A DNA stretch of 64,000 nt from Streptomyces nigra (GTDB lineage Bacteria; Actinomycetota; Actinomycetes; Streptomycetales; Streptomycetaceae): positions 2,534,501-2,598,500 of the forward strand of contig NZ_CP029043.1 in the NCBI RefSeq assembly GCF_003074055.1, written 5' to 3'. Numbering within the stretch: the first letter of the stretch is position 1; each line of letters opens with the position of its first letter. A program made the translations under genes and the position numbers. Below the pieces are notes generated by a model. That model made no database searches. It was not told where the DNA came from and saw only the letters and a list, made by a program, of their open reading frames with translations. Of the stretch, positions 26,713-34,175 are shown one piece after another.

Positions 26713-27249
26713 ATGCCTCGTTGGAGAGACCTGCCCGACGAACTTGATCCGCAAGTACGGGAGTTCGCGAGCCAACTGCGCCGGCTCGTGGACCGCAGCG
26801 GACTCAGCATCGCTGCGGTGGCCGACCGCACGGGCTATAGCAGGACCTCCTGGGAACGCTATCTCAACGGTCGGCTCCTCGCGCCCAAGGGGGCGGTCAC
26901 CGCCTTAGCCGAGATCACCGGGACCAATCCCATCCACTTGACGACGATGTGGGAGCTCGCCGAGCGTGCCTGGAGCCGCGCGGCGACGCGCCACGACACG
27001 GCCATGGAGGCCATGCGAATCTCCCAGGCCCGTGCTGCGCTCTCTACAGCAGAGGCTCCGCTCAGGCACAGGAGAAGGGCCAAGCGAGCATCAGTTACGC
27101 CGGATGGTGGCTCAACTGCCGATGCCGCACCTGTTTCGTCGGGCATCGCTGATGGTTTGGAGGCTCTCTTCCAGCGACTTGGGCCGCCACCTGACTCTCT
27201 CTCCACACCTCAGCCTGTTGGCTCGAAGGACGGGGGCGGAGCCCGATGA
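26713..27249 (+). CDS. XRE-family helix-turn-helix regulator
   Basis: DNA-binding protein of 178 residues. The HTH lies near residues 15-70 (LRRLVDRSGLSIAAVADRTG, then YSRTSWERYLNGRLLAPKGA), a Cro/CI-type fold common in Streptomyces. The rest is a helical and then disordered tail. ATG 26713 follows GTGGGGG. Codon 65 is TTA (26905), so translation may depend on bldA tRNA. Its last four bases overlap the next gene (ATGA), so regulator and membrane protein are translated together. Confidence 0.85.
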   Translation: MPRWRDLPDELDPQVREFASQLRRLVDRSGLSIAAVADRTGYSRTSWERYLNGRLLAPKGAVTALAEITGTNPIHLTTMWELAERAWSRAATRHDTAMEAMRISQARAALSTAEAPLRHRRRAKRASVTPDGGSTADAAPVSSGIADGLEALFQRLGPPPDSLSTPQPVGSKDGGGAR

Positions 27250-27713
27250 CAACCGGCTGGAGAGACTGGAAGCAAGATCCGACCGGGTTCGGCATCGCGA
27301 AACAGTGGGCTGAGTTGCCAGCAGAGCACCTGAAAGTCGCCCTGGAAGCACTCGAACCGCAGCTTCAGAGGGAACACGAAGCACAGATGGAACACATGCG
27401 CCTTGCGGCCCAAGAAGCCGATGCCGCGCGCACTCATCGCTTGTACTTGTGTGGTCTCATCGCCGGTTTCATGGTGACCATCGGAATGCTGGTCGGTGCC
27501 GTGATAGTGGGAAGCAACAACCAACCTGTTCTCGCAGGCATCCTGTCTGGCCCTAGCGTGATTGCCCTGGCATCGGTCTTCGTGCTGCGCCGCAATGACG
27601 CAGCACAAATGCGAGTTGTTGCTCGGGCGCATCAGTCGGTCCTGAACTCGGCTACTCCGCTGGGCTCAACACCCGCACCGCCATCGACGCCAAACCCAGG
27701 CGGCCCCATCTAG
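27246..27713 (+). CDS. Small membrane protein coupled to the XRE regulator
   Basis: A 155-residue protein. The N-terminal half is a charged amphipathic helix (about residues 25-60) that may form a coiled coil. Two membrane helices follow, near 66-88 and 95-113, then a basic segment and a Pro-rich tail (APPSTPNPGGP). ATGA overlap with the XRE gene suggests a regulator/membrane partner pair. No named domain is recognised. Confidence 0.8.
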   Translation: MTTGWRDWKQDPTGFGIAKQWAELPAEHLKVALEALEPQLQREHEAQMEHMRLAAQEADAARTHRLYLCGLIAGFMVTIGMLVGAVIVGSNNQPVLAGILSGPSVIALASVFVLRRNDAAQMRVVARAHQSVLNSATPLGSTPAPPSTPNPGGPI

Positions 27714-27904
27714 CTCGTAGGTCCATCTCGTTGTCTCTACGTTGGCTTGCACTTTCCGCGACTGGCCTAGGTGCCACTCAGAGTTCTAGGCATCCGGCTG
27801 TCCAGTCGGGCCTATGACGGCACGTATCAGCAGGACATCCCTACGAGGCCAGTATTTTTTTCCCGGAAGGCAGTAACACCCGCACCCGCGAGGAAAGGAC
27901 CCCG

Positions 27905-28483
27905 TTGTCAGAGATCGAGCTTGGCAAGGGCATAGCCCTCGCACCTCCCGAGGAACCGTTCACCGTTCAGGGGCGGACCTTCACGAAGGAACACTCTCAG
28001 GGCATCGCTACAGACTGGATGCTCTCCCTCAAAGGTCGCCCCAGCATCACCGTTCGAGACATCACATGGGAGGTCGGGGAGCGCGACATTCGCACGATCC
28101 TGCCCGAACAGCTTCCCGAAATGCCCCGCGAAATGGCCAAGTTCTACGAGCGCCGGCGCGCGGGCGTCTACTACTGCAACCACGGTCACCACACCTGGAT
28201 GACTGCTCGGACCATCACCTTCCAAGAAGACGGCTGGCCCCTGCACCAGCAACAGCCCAACCTGGACGCCCTTGACGCCGCGTGCGACCCTGACCTAATC
28301 GAAGCAGCCTGCCGACTCGGCATCGCCGATATAGGGCCCAAAGGAGAGGTCATCACGCACGACCGGCCGGGCAAGGGCGAGCTCTGCGCTCTGTTCGAGC
28401 CCGACTGCGACGAGGGAGCTCACGCGGTGTTCTATGCGGTGACTCGCATTGTGCCCGTCCTGCGTCGCATCGGCTGGCTGTAG
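27905..28483 (+). CDS. Unknown soluble protein
   Basis: Protein of 192 residues starting at TTG 27905 with AGGAAAGG 5 bases before it. It is acidic, globular and free of membrane segments. One possible metal or ligand site is CNHGHHTW near residue 90. I do not recognise a family. It stands alone, 191 bases after the previous gene. Confidence 0.7.
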   Translation: MSEIELGKGIALAPPEEPFTVQGRTFTKEHSQGIATDWMLSLKGRPSITVRDITWEVGERDIRTILPEQLPEMPREMAKFYERRRAGVYYCNHGHHTWMTARTITFQEDGWPLHQQQPNLDALDAACDPDLIEAACRLGIADIGPKGEVITHDRPGKGELCALFEPDCDEGAHAVFYAVTRIVPVLRRIGWL

Positions 28484-28691
28484 TTCCAGAAGCGAGCGGC
28501 CAAAGGATCTTGGATCCGGAAGAACGTGCCCGACACACCTCCGACACAGTCGCGGTCAGAGCTGATCCCAAGACCATCTCCACCGCAGGTCAGAGGCTGT
28601 GCGTGCCCGGATTCATGCATTCACTCCGGAGCCGTTGCAGCGTCCGGCAAAAGTTGTGGCACCACTGAGTACAGGCGAGCACCATAGGCGC

Positions 28692-29549
28692 ATGACAGAA
28701 GAGTACGATCTGGGCGAACTCCCCGATGACGTAATACACATGGGGCGCTTCTTCGAAGCCTCGTCCGCCTGGCCTGAGAGCGCCTGGTTCGGGCGCGCCA
28801 TGGCTCTCCTTCACTTCGGCACGTACCGCGTTGATCGCTTTCCGTTCGAGGAGACCTTCGAGAATGATCTCGCTGCCGCAGCGGCGCTGGCTCGAAGCTT
28901 CACCCAGCTGCGGGCGGCTTGGGTGGTCACGAGCCACGGCTTTCTAGCAGAGATGCGCAACTTGCTACGTTCGGTGTATGAGTCTGCCGGCCTTGCCAGA
29001 GTGTTGGCCAAGGACCCCAAGATGGCCGATCAGTGGCTTCGTGACGGCAAGTGGTTCCCTGACGTGCGTGTACGACAGTGGCTCAGCGACGTACGAGGGG
29101 ACTCCGCGCATGAGGTTGAAAAGTACAAGAACTTTTACGCGGAAGCTTCGGCTTGGGCCCACCCGACGGCCGAGTCTTGCATGGGGCAGTTCACGGTAGA
29201 GGAAGATCATTTCTTCCTGAACTCGGCGACCGCATTCGACGAAGAGGCCTGTCGACAAGCGGTCAGTCTGCTCGCATCCACAGCACTCTTCGCGTGCTTC
29301 GCCTTCCGTAACGCGGTTGTCAACGAGCGGGCCATCGACCCGGCCTGGCGAAGAAATCTGTATGACCTCGCCCGCGAGATGTCGGACGAGGCGATGCCCC
29401 ACCTCGACCGAGACTGGGCCGCTGAGCAGGCTCACTACGACGCTGTCATGACTAACCTGCGTGATCGGCGCTACCTCAAAGGGCAGTTGCGCACCCATCC
29501 CAGGGCGTACGACAACCTCAAGCCTCAGGAGTCGAACCAGCGTAACTAG
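28692..29549 (+). CDS. Unknown helical protein, DUF5677-like
   Basis: A 285-residue, mostly helical soluble protein. The central part (FLAEMRNLLRSVYESAGLAR and later FYAEASAWAHPTAESCMG) resembles the helical architecture of DUF5677-type proteins found on mobile elements, but this is recognition from pattern only. ATG 28692 is preferred; the frame stays open upstream to a GTG at 28599. Possible roles include defence or abortive infection, without direct evidence. Confidence 0.7.
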   Translation: MTEEYDLGELPDDVIHMGRFFEASSAWPESAWFGRAMALLHFGTYRVDRFPFEETFENDLAAAAALARSFTQLRAAWVVTSHGFLAEMRNLLRSVYESAGLARVLAKDPKMADQWLRDGKWFPDVRVRQWLSDVRGDSAHEVEKYKNFYAEASAWAHPTAESCMGQFTVEEDHFFLNSATAFDEEACRQAVSLLASTALFACFAFRNAVVNERAIDPAWRRNLYDLAREMSDEAMPHLDRDWAAEQAHYDAVMTNLRDRRYLKGQLRTHPRAYDNLKPQESNQRN

Positions 29550-29901
29550 GGGCGTGTTCCCTCTTAATTGTCACGCCTGTGCGGTACTGCGGGCCAGATG
29601 CCTCTTGCAGCCGCCACGGACGGGCAGGCCTGCCGGGTCAGCTGCGGAAACGGGAGAGCCAGGTGCCGCCGGCCCTCTGCTCGGGCACGGCCTGCTCCTG
29701 CTCGTGGTGCCCGTGCTCGGCCTGCTCAATCTGGACAACCGTGACGGCCTCGCAGCAGGTCACCGCGTTGATCGCTTACAGAGTCGCAGGTCTGTAAGCC
29801 GGTCAACCACAGCCCTCCACAGTGGAGACATAGGTTAGGCGGCGGCCTTTTTGTCGGTAGGGGTTGTTCCTACAGAGGGCTAAGCCCCACACTCGCATGA
29901 C
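29550..29901. other. Intergenic remnant region
   Basis: No complete gene. A plus-strand frame ends around 29797 with QQVTALIAYRVAG. Its DNA (29752-29774) matches 25709-25731 at 22 of 23 positions, in the same reading frame (QQVTALI), so both may be scraps of one gene family. Confidence 0.35.
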
Positions 29902-30420
29902 GTGGGGGACAGCGGACTATGGGTTGCAGTGCTGACAGCTGCCACGGCGGTGCTCGCCAGCTGGGTTACGAGCCGCGGACATACGCGAGCTGCCCGATTA
30001 CAGGCTGAGATTTCAGCGTCAGCTCAGGAGGGGATACGTCGGCGGGAAGTTCGGCGATCTTCTTACCTTGCCTTCCTCGAGCAAGCACACCTCATGGGTG
30101 TCGAGTATCGCCAGACTCCAGACATCCTGAGCGCTGAGGACCCGGAGCAGCGCCGGGCACGCCTCGAAGAACACCGAGCACGCTTACGTGAAGCCTTCGG
30201 TCCCTTCCGCCACACTTGTCAGGTTGCCACCGTCCACGCCTTGAGTGCTGAGGCGAGAAGGGCATGCGACCGCGTCTTTGCCGCGTCCAAAACGGTGTAT
30301 ATGGCGCTGGGCGATATCGCGGAGGGTGTCACTGACGCCTCAGCGTTCCACTCAGCCCTCGATGTCTACTGGAACGCGGTCGACGAGCTGGGCGAAGCCG
30401 TGCGCCTCGAAGAGCCGTGA
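29902..30420 (+). CDS. Unknown protein with N-terminal membrane anchor
   Basis: A 172-residue protein. One N-terminal hydrophobic helix (GLWVAVLTAATAVLASWV) is followed by a long helical, charged region (about residues 25-115). It starts at GTG 29902. Codons 33 and 95 are TTA, so full translation should need bldA tRNA. Proteins with this layout are common in actinobacterial islands; the function is unknown. Confidence 0.7.
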   Translation: MGDSGLWVAVLTAATAVLASWVTSRGHTRAARLQAEISASAQEGIRRREVRRSSYLAFLEQAHLMGVEYRQTPDILSAEDPEQRRARLEEHRARLREAFGPFRHTCQVATVHALSAEARRACDRVFAASKTVYMALGDIAEGVTDASAFHSALDVYWNAVDELGEAVRLEEP

Positions 30421-30597
30421 TGAGGCGGGGTGTCAACGGCTCTGTGCGCGCAGCTTCGAATCCCACCTGGGGCGCCGATGCACGAGGCGGAGCGCCTCGG
30501 ATCCGGGCCGAAGTGCCATCACTGTTGTGCTGGGCGAGCCGCCTTACGTCGGTCGATCGTTCTGAGGGTGCCTCTCTCGGCGTAGGCACAGAGAAGC

Positions 30598-30636
30598 GGG
30601 GGGAGGAGCCCGGTGCGAAACCGGGCTCCTCCCCCC
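30598..30636. terminator. Strong hairpin between convergent transcripts
   Basis: A perfect 17-bp stem (starting GGGGGGAGGAG) with a 5-base loop between the convergent genes ending at 30420 and 30688. T-tracts are absent, as is common for Streptomyces terminators. Confidence 0.7.
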
Positions 30637-30687
30637 GTCGGCAAGGAACGGAAGGTCGTTGCTGGCCGCTAAAACGCAGCCATCTCT

Positions 30688-30990
30688 TCAGAAGCAGTGA
30701 GGGTCGCTCACCGCTAGGAGGTCACCGCGGCTGGTTGCAACGCGGAGCACATCGCGCAAGGACCCGGTCAGGTCCTTGGCCAGCCGTCGCATGTCCTCCG
30801 AGTCCGTGGCCAGGTCGTCGAGCTTGTTTGAGGCTTGCTCCAGCAGCTCGGCGGCCGTTCCCAACTGCACGGCCTCGATGTTGTCCGCCAAGCGGGACAT
30901 GTAGCCCTCCCCGTCGTCGGTGCTCAGGTAGCAGGGCTTGCCCTCCGGTCCCGACCATGGGAGGAGTCGCAGTCTGTTCGGTGCCGTCAT
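30688..30990 (-). CDS. Small protein coupled to GntR regulator
   Basis: A 100-residue protein with a Trp-containing basic start (NRLRLLPWSGPEGKPCYLST) and a helical C-terminal half (about residues 30-90, LLEQASNKLDDLATDSEDM). Its ATG overlaps the GntR stop by four bases (ATGA). It ends an operon of overlapping small genes. It could be an accessory to the regulator; the function is unknown. Confidence 0.8.
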   Translation of the reverse strand: MTAPNRLRLLPWSGPEGKPCYLSTDDGEGYMSRLADNIEAVQLGTAAELLEQASNKLDDLATDSEDMRRLAKDLTGSLRDVLRVATSRGDLLAVSDPHCF

Positions 30991-31718
30991 TCTTGCGTCT
31001 GCCTCTCATCGGTCATGTGGTGGGTGGTGAAGACCGCGTCGACGCGGTGCCCCGGAAAGACCAGAAGCGCGGCCTCAACGACGCGCCCGGTGGCGTCGGT
31101 CGCAAGGCGTGTGACGGCGAGGACTGCCACGGCGGAGCGGAGCCGGAGGGTCGAGGCTTCGTCCGGTGTCGGCGGGCGGGCGCTTACCGTCTCCCGGACA
31201 GTTGGCGGCGGCGAGCTCAGGACGGCGAATCGCGTAGCTGTCTCCCGCCACGAGGACTCGTCGTCCAGCACTCCGGCCGGTGCCAGGTCGCGCGGGATGT
31301 AGATGCGGGCCAGCCCGTGCGGTGACTCTCCCTCGTGGCTGATGCAGAAGAACTCGGCGAGAGGGCTGCCTGTCGGCACCTTCAGCAAGGTCGTCAGATG
31401 TCCCTCTGCCGGAACCGTGTTGGTGCGAACCGTGACGCGCAAGGCCGTTTCAGCGGCGGTCCACGGGTCCAGCGTTCCCCATCCCCCGACGTACACGATC
31501 TTCCGGAGTGGGCGGCGGACAAAGTTGCCCTTGCCGTGGATCTTCTCGACGAGGCCTTCGCCCTGGAGGACCGCGAGAGCCCTCCGCAAGGTCACCGTGC
31601 TGACCTTGTATCGGTCGGCGAGGCCGGCCTCGGAGGGCAGGCGTTCGCCGGGCTCTATGCGCCCGTTCGTGATCTCGTGCCGCAGATCGTCGGCGATCTC
31701 GTGATGGCGTGAAGGCAT
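30987..31718 (-). CDS. GntR/HutC-family transcriptional regulator
   Basis: Regulator of 243 residues. The N-terminal winged helix (about residues 1-70: EIADDLRHEITNGRIEPGER, then STVTLRRALAVLQGEGLVEK) is followed by a UTRA ligand-binding domain (about 85-235). ATG 31718 is taken; an N-terminal extension open to 32021 overlaps the upstream genes and is not supported. Regulators of this class control excision, replication and transfer in actinomycete integrative elements (KorSA in pSAM2). Confidence 0.85.
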   Translation of the reverse strand: MPSRHHEIADDLRHEITNGRIEPGERLPSEAGLADRYKVSTVTLRRALAVLQGEGLVEKIHGKGNFVRRPLRKIVYVGGWGTLDPWTAAETALRVTVRTNTVPAEGHLTTLLKVPTGSPLAEFFCISHEGESPHGLARIYIPRDLAPAGVLDDESSWRETATRFAVLSSPPPTVRETVSARPPTPDEASTLRLRSAVAVLAVTRLATDATGRVVEAALLVFPGHRVDAVFTTHHMTDERQTQE

Positions 31719-31726
31719 GGACGGGA

Positions 31727-31951
31727 TCACCGCCTTCTTTGCATGCGAACGGCAGCGAGCCGGGTTCGCGCGTGCATGGTCAGCAGCTCGCCCGACTCGA
31801 AGAGGAGTTGCTTGGCGCCTTGGGGAAGCTGGATGAGGTCGCTCACCCGGCATGCTTGGCCGCCGAGTTGGATGATGTCGCCGCGCTGCACGGTTGCCGC
31901 GGTGACCTCGACGTTGGATGCCAGCGCGCCGCCTGGTGCCCAGCCGCTCAC
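31727..31951 (-). CDS. Small beta-rich protein of the element operon
   Basis: A 74-residue protein starting at GTG 31951, which overlaps the previous stop (GTGA). The core VEVTAATVQRGDIIQLGGQA and FESGELLTMHARTRL is beta-rich, possibly an SH3-like or Hint-like barrel fragment. I have a pattern memory of this protein beside GntR regulators in Streptomyces. The function is unknown. Confidence 0.7.
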   Translation of the reverse strand: MSGWAPGGALASNVEVTAATVQRGDIIQLGGQACRVSDLIQLPQGAKQLLFESGELLTMHARTRLAAVRMQRRR

Positions 31952-32151
31952 CGCTCTGCCTCCGTGGGCGTGGAGTGGTGGGACGCCGAGTGACACGGGC
32001 AGGCGCATGTCTCGTAGACAATCGGTGCGTCTACCGGTGCGGGGACCGGGGAGGACTCTTTGCAAGCAGGGTGTGTGCCGATACGGCAGGCGGTCGACCG
32101 GTAGCGAACGGCCGAGACCTCGACGGTGTGGGGCTGTTGGCGAGAAGGCAT
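31948..32151 (-). CDS. Small Cys-rich protein of the element operon
   Basis: A 67-residue protein (MPSRQQPHTVEVSAVRYRST...). It has four Cys and several His, including CACPCHSASHH near the C-terminus, so it may bind a metal. ATG 32151 shares a base with the upstream stop (TGATG) and GGGGG lies about 7 bases before it. It is part of the four-gene overlapping chain. Confidence 0.7.
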   Translation of the reverse strand: MPSRQQPHTVEVSAVRYRSTACRIGTHPACKESSPVPAPVDAPIVYETCACPCHSASHHSTPTEAER

Positions 32152-32462
32152 CAGCGCACCCCCGCGAGGAACGACCACGCTTCAGCGGGCAACTGAGGAG
32201 CGACTACCACCGCGCGCGGTCGTGCTCGTCGCTCCCAAGCCAGCAGGTACGGGCGGATGAGCGCGTTCTCCTCCCCCGCGAGCCGGTGCCAGTGGTTCGC
32301 GGTATCGAGGGTCCGGCCCAGGACGGCCGTCGACGCGTCAGCGAGCGCAGGGACAACGAGGGCGGCCGTCGACCGGGAGGGCCGTAAGGGGCGGCGGTGC
32401 CTTCCCTTGGCGAAGTACCGCGCTCTGGTGAGCGAGGCGGCACGGCGGATACGGTTGAGCAT
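32151..32462 (-). CDS. Small basic protein of the element operon
   Basis: A 103-residue Arg-rich protein. A basic N-terminus (MLNRIRRAASLTRARYFAKG) is followed by a helical stretch (TAVLGRTLDTANHWHRLAGE). It overlaps the next gene by one base and lies 12 bases after the previous one. The function is unknown; a nucleic-acid contact is possible given its charge. Confidence 0.7.
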   Translation of the reverse strand: MLNRIRRAASLTRARYFAKGRHRRPLRPSRSTAALVVPALADASTAVLGRTLDTANHWHRLAGEENALIRPYLLAWERRARPRAVVVAPQLPAEAWSFLAGVR

Positions 32463-32474
32463 GCTGCTCAGCTC

Positions 32475-32753
32475 CTATCGCTGATGGCTCGGTCCCCCGA
32501 CATCGCCCGTCGTGGGGACCGCTTTGTGTACGACCGCCCAAAGAGTGCGGTCGTTCAGGCTGGTGGCGAGGAGCCCGAACCGATCGGCCTCGGCCACCAC
32601 TTCCAGGACCTCCCGCCATAAGTCGGCGGGGAGCGACTCCGGCACCTCCGCTTGGACCGACGCGTACCGGTCGTGCTCCTCCACGCGCGCGGGAAGTCCG
32701 ATGTCGGACAGCCGGGCAGCGATGGCCGCCGCGCTAACTCCCGAAGCGGGCAC
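32475..32753 (-). CDS. Small acidic protein, first gene of the element operon
   Basis: A 92-residue protein starting at GTG 32753 with GGAGG 7 bases before it. It is helical and acidic (ADLWREVLEVVAEADRFGLL). It is transcribed divergently from the second GntR gene, with the palindromic operators between them, so it is probably directly repressed by that GntR. The function is unknown. Confidence 0.75.
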   Translation of the reverse strand: MPASGVSAAAIAARLSDIGLPARVEEHDRYASVQAEVPESLPADLWREVLEVVAEADRFGLLATSLNDRTLWAVVHKAVPTTGDVGGPSHQR

Positions 32754-32792
32754 AGGGCAGCCTCCGTTAACCGGCGATCACTTTGAGTAAAG

Positions 32793-32823
32793 CTAGTTAA
32801 CTAGATTAGAGCTAGTGGACTAG
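32793..32823. promoter_or_regulatory. Paired GntR operator in the divergent promoter region
   Basis: CTAGTTAACTAG (32793-32804) is a perfect 12-bp palindrome. CTAGTGGACTAG (32812-32823) repeats its arms 19 bp away, about two helical turns. The pair sits 10-40 bases before the GntR start and between it and the divergent operon, ideal for autoregulation and control of both promoters. Confidence 0.75.
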
Positions 32824-32832
32824 ATTTTCCAT

Positions 32833-33588
32833 ATGTCTGAGCAGCCGCCTTACCTCCGCATCGCTGACGAACTCCGGCGGCGGATCGCGGAGCACGTGTG
32901 GGAACCCGGGGACCGCCTGCCTTCCCGCGCCCAGATCGGCCAGGAGTGCGGGGTGGGCGAGAACGTGGTCCGTCGGGCGCAGGAGCTGCTGATCTCCCAA
33001 GGGGTGCTGGAGGGCCGCGCCGGATCGGGCACTTACGTCGCGGAGCCCCGGAAGAGGGTGCGGGTGGTCCGGTCGTCAGCGCGGGAGCGGCCCGACGCGT
33101 CACCGTTCCGGGCGGACATGAAAGCCGTGGGCAGGCAAGGGGATTGGGAGAGCCGGACCGAGGCCAAGGTGCTGGCTCCGGCGGACATCGCTGCACGGCT
33201 CGGCATCGACGAGGGCGACCTGTGCGTCCGGACCACGTACGAGTTCCTGGCCGACGGCAGGCCGGTGCAGCTGTCGACGAGTTGGGAACCGTACGACCTC
33301 ACCGCCGGCACGCTCGTCGTCCTCCCCGAGGGAGGGCCCCACGCCGGGGCGGGAGTCGTGAACCGCATGGCCGCGATCGGCGTCACCGTCAGCCATGCCG
33401 TGGAGCAGCCGGAGCCGAGGCAGGCGACCGCCGAGGAGGCGTCACTTCTCGGTATCCAGAAGGCCGCACTCGTGACGCACATCCGGCGGACGTACTACAG
33501 CGACCAGGGGCGGCCCGTGGAGACGGCGGACATCGTGGTGCCCGCCGCTCACTGCGAGATCGTCTACGAGATCCCCATCAACCGCTAG
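32833..33588 (+). CDS. GntR/HutC-family transcriptional regulator
   Basis: Regulator of 251 residues with an N-terminal winged helix (YLRIADELRRRIAEHVWEPG, then GVGENVVRRAQELLISQGVL; about residues 7-72) and a C-terminal UTRA domain (about 95-245). ATG 32833 lies 9 bases downstream of two CTAG-armed palindromes, so it probably represses itself and the divergent small-gene operon. It resembles KorSA-type regulators of pSAM2-like elements. It has no strong ribosome binding site. Confidence 0.88.
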   Translation: MSEQPPYLRIADELRRRIAEHVWEPGDRLPSRAQIGQECGVGENVVRRAQELLISQGVLEGRAGSGTYVAEPRKRVRVVRSSARERPDASPFRADMKAVGRQGDWESRTEAKVLAPADIAARLGIDEGDLCVRTTYEFLADGRPVQLSTSWEPYDLTAGTLVVLPEGGPHAGAGVVNRMAAIGVTVSHAVEQPEPRQATAEEASLLGIQKAALVTHIRRTYYSDQGRPVETADIVVPAAHCEIVYEIPINR

Positions 33589-33638
33589 CAGGACCCCTCC
33601 GCGTCAGGTCGTTGCTCCTCCGCTCGTATCGTGACCGC

Positions 33639-33836
33639 ATGCGCAACGAGCGGCACGACGAGCGGCTGTCGGACGAGGAGTTGGAGCTGTTCCTCCAGTA
33701 CCTCCACAGGTTCGCGAACCATGACCTTGATCTCTTCGCCCTCATTCAGGTTGGGGACCCTGAGTACCCCGCCTACGTGTCCATCAGCAGGACGCCAGAA
33801 GCGGGTGTCGACCCATCGGCCTACCGGCGACCGTGA
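33639..33836 (+). CDS. Small acidic protein near attR
   Basis: A 65-residue protein from ATG 33639, helical and acidic in the first half (RLSDEELELFLQYLHRFANH) with a short beta-like end (PAYVSISRTPEAG). It is 50 bases after the GntR stop and is the last gene before attR. The function is unknown. Confidence 0.65.
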   Translation: MRNERHDERLSDEELELFLQYLHRFANHDLDLFALIQVGDPEYPAYVSISRTPEAGVDPSAYRRP

Positions 33837-33850
33837 ACCGGCTCCGAGCC

Positions 33851-33868
33851 GTGTCGAATGTGTGTCGA
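33851..33868 (+). promoter_or_regulatory. Right arm-type integrase site pair
   Basis: Two GTGTCGA copies start 11 bp apart (33851, 33862), the same unit, spacing and orientation as near attL (22476-22493). They lie about 75 bases from the attR core. Confidence 0.55.
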
Positions 33869-33940
33869 CGGCAGGTGGCGAGCTGTCAGGGGGAGGGGTA
33901 ACTGCCCTGGTCAGTGACCGACCCCCGGGGGACACACCTA

Positions 33941-33988
33941 GCGCCTTCTAAGCGCTTGGCCGCAGGTTCGAGTCCTGCCGGGGGCGCC
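33941..33988 (+). repeat. attR: 48-bp attachment repeat
   Basis: A perfect copy of the tRNA-Arg 3' half at 22287-22334, without the 5' half, so it is not a functional tRNA. It marks the right end of the element. Confidence 0.95.
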
Positions 33989-33996
33989 ACCCGCCA

Positions 33997-34032
33997 AAAC
34001 GCCCCAGAGGGGATCTTCCCTCCAGGGCGTTT
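33997..34032 (+). terminator. Original tRNA terminator displaced beyond attR
   Basis: AAACGCCC pairs with GGGCGTTT, with inner GAGGG/CCCTC pairing. It starts 9 bases after attR and would have ended the tRNA-Arg transcript before integration. It may itself belong to an older inserted element. Confidence 0.75.
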
Positions 34033-34040
34033 CGTGTCTC
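34018..34040 (+). repeat. 23-bp direct repeat, copy 1
   Basis: Identical over 23 bases to 35026-35048 (CCCTCCAGGGCG then TTTCGTGTCTC). Each copy is followed 70-90 bases later by a shared ATCCAGAGCGG. The two copies look like the ends of successive insertions at the same site. Confidence 0.8.
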
Positions 34041-34069
34041 TGACGGCAGCGCTGACGGCAACGTCCCCG

Positions 34070-34175
34070 TCACTCGACGGCCAGCAGGCTCCCCAGCCGA
34101 TCCAGAGCGGCCCGTTTCTCCGTCATGTCGGCGTGCGCGTGGATGTTCATGATGGTTGGAAGGCGTGCGCCTGGA
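34070..34175 (-). pseudogene. Integrase C-terminal fossil
   Basis: On the minus strand, codons ending at TGA 34070 read ARLPTIMNIHAHADMTEKRA and then ALDRLGSLLAVE. This matches the extreme C-terminus of tRNA-targeting tyrosine integrases, which usually read MNIYAHADMTEKR. The nucleophilic Tyr is His here, and nothing of the integrase remains upstream, where an unrelated gene begins. It is a relic of an earlier element. Two CTGACGGCA copies (34040, 34052) beside it may be its arm sites. Confidence 0.7.

Larger units (their letters stand above)
22287..33988 (+). mobile_element. Decayed integrative element in tRNA-Arg(UCU)
   Basis: About 11.7 kb between perfect 48-bp direct repeats. Supporting features are a truncated tyrosine integrase at the left end, GTGTCGA arm-type repeats near both ends, two GntR regulators, an XRE regulator, lower GC in 23500-25050 and several TTA codons. 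The GntR pair and small-gene chain resemble actinomycete integrative and conjugative elements. I see no Rep, Prim-Pol, FtsK/Tra, Spd or Xis gene, so it is probably immobile on its own. Confidence 0.9.

Noticed and set aside
31719..32021. N-terminal extension of the GntR regulator
   Set aside because: It would overlap two small coupled genes and adds Arg/Pro-rich sequence foreign to GntR proteins.
22287..33988. A complete actinomycete integrative and conjugative element
   Set aside because: No replication initiator, FtsK-like transfer protein, Spd proteins or Xis gene is present, and the integrase is truncated.
33941..33988. A second tRNA gene at attR
   Set aside because: Only the 3' half of tRNA-Arg is present; the acceptor 5' strand and D arm are missing.
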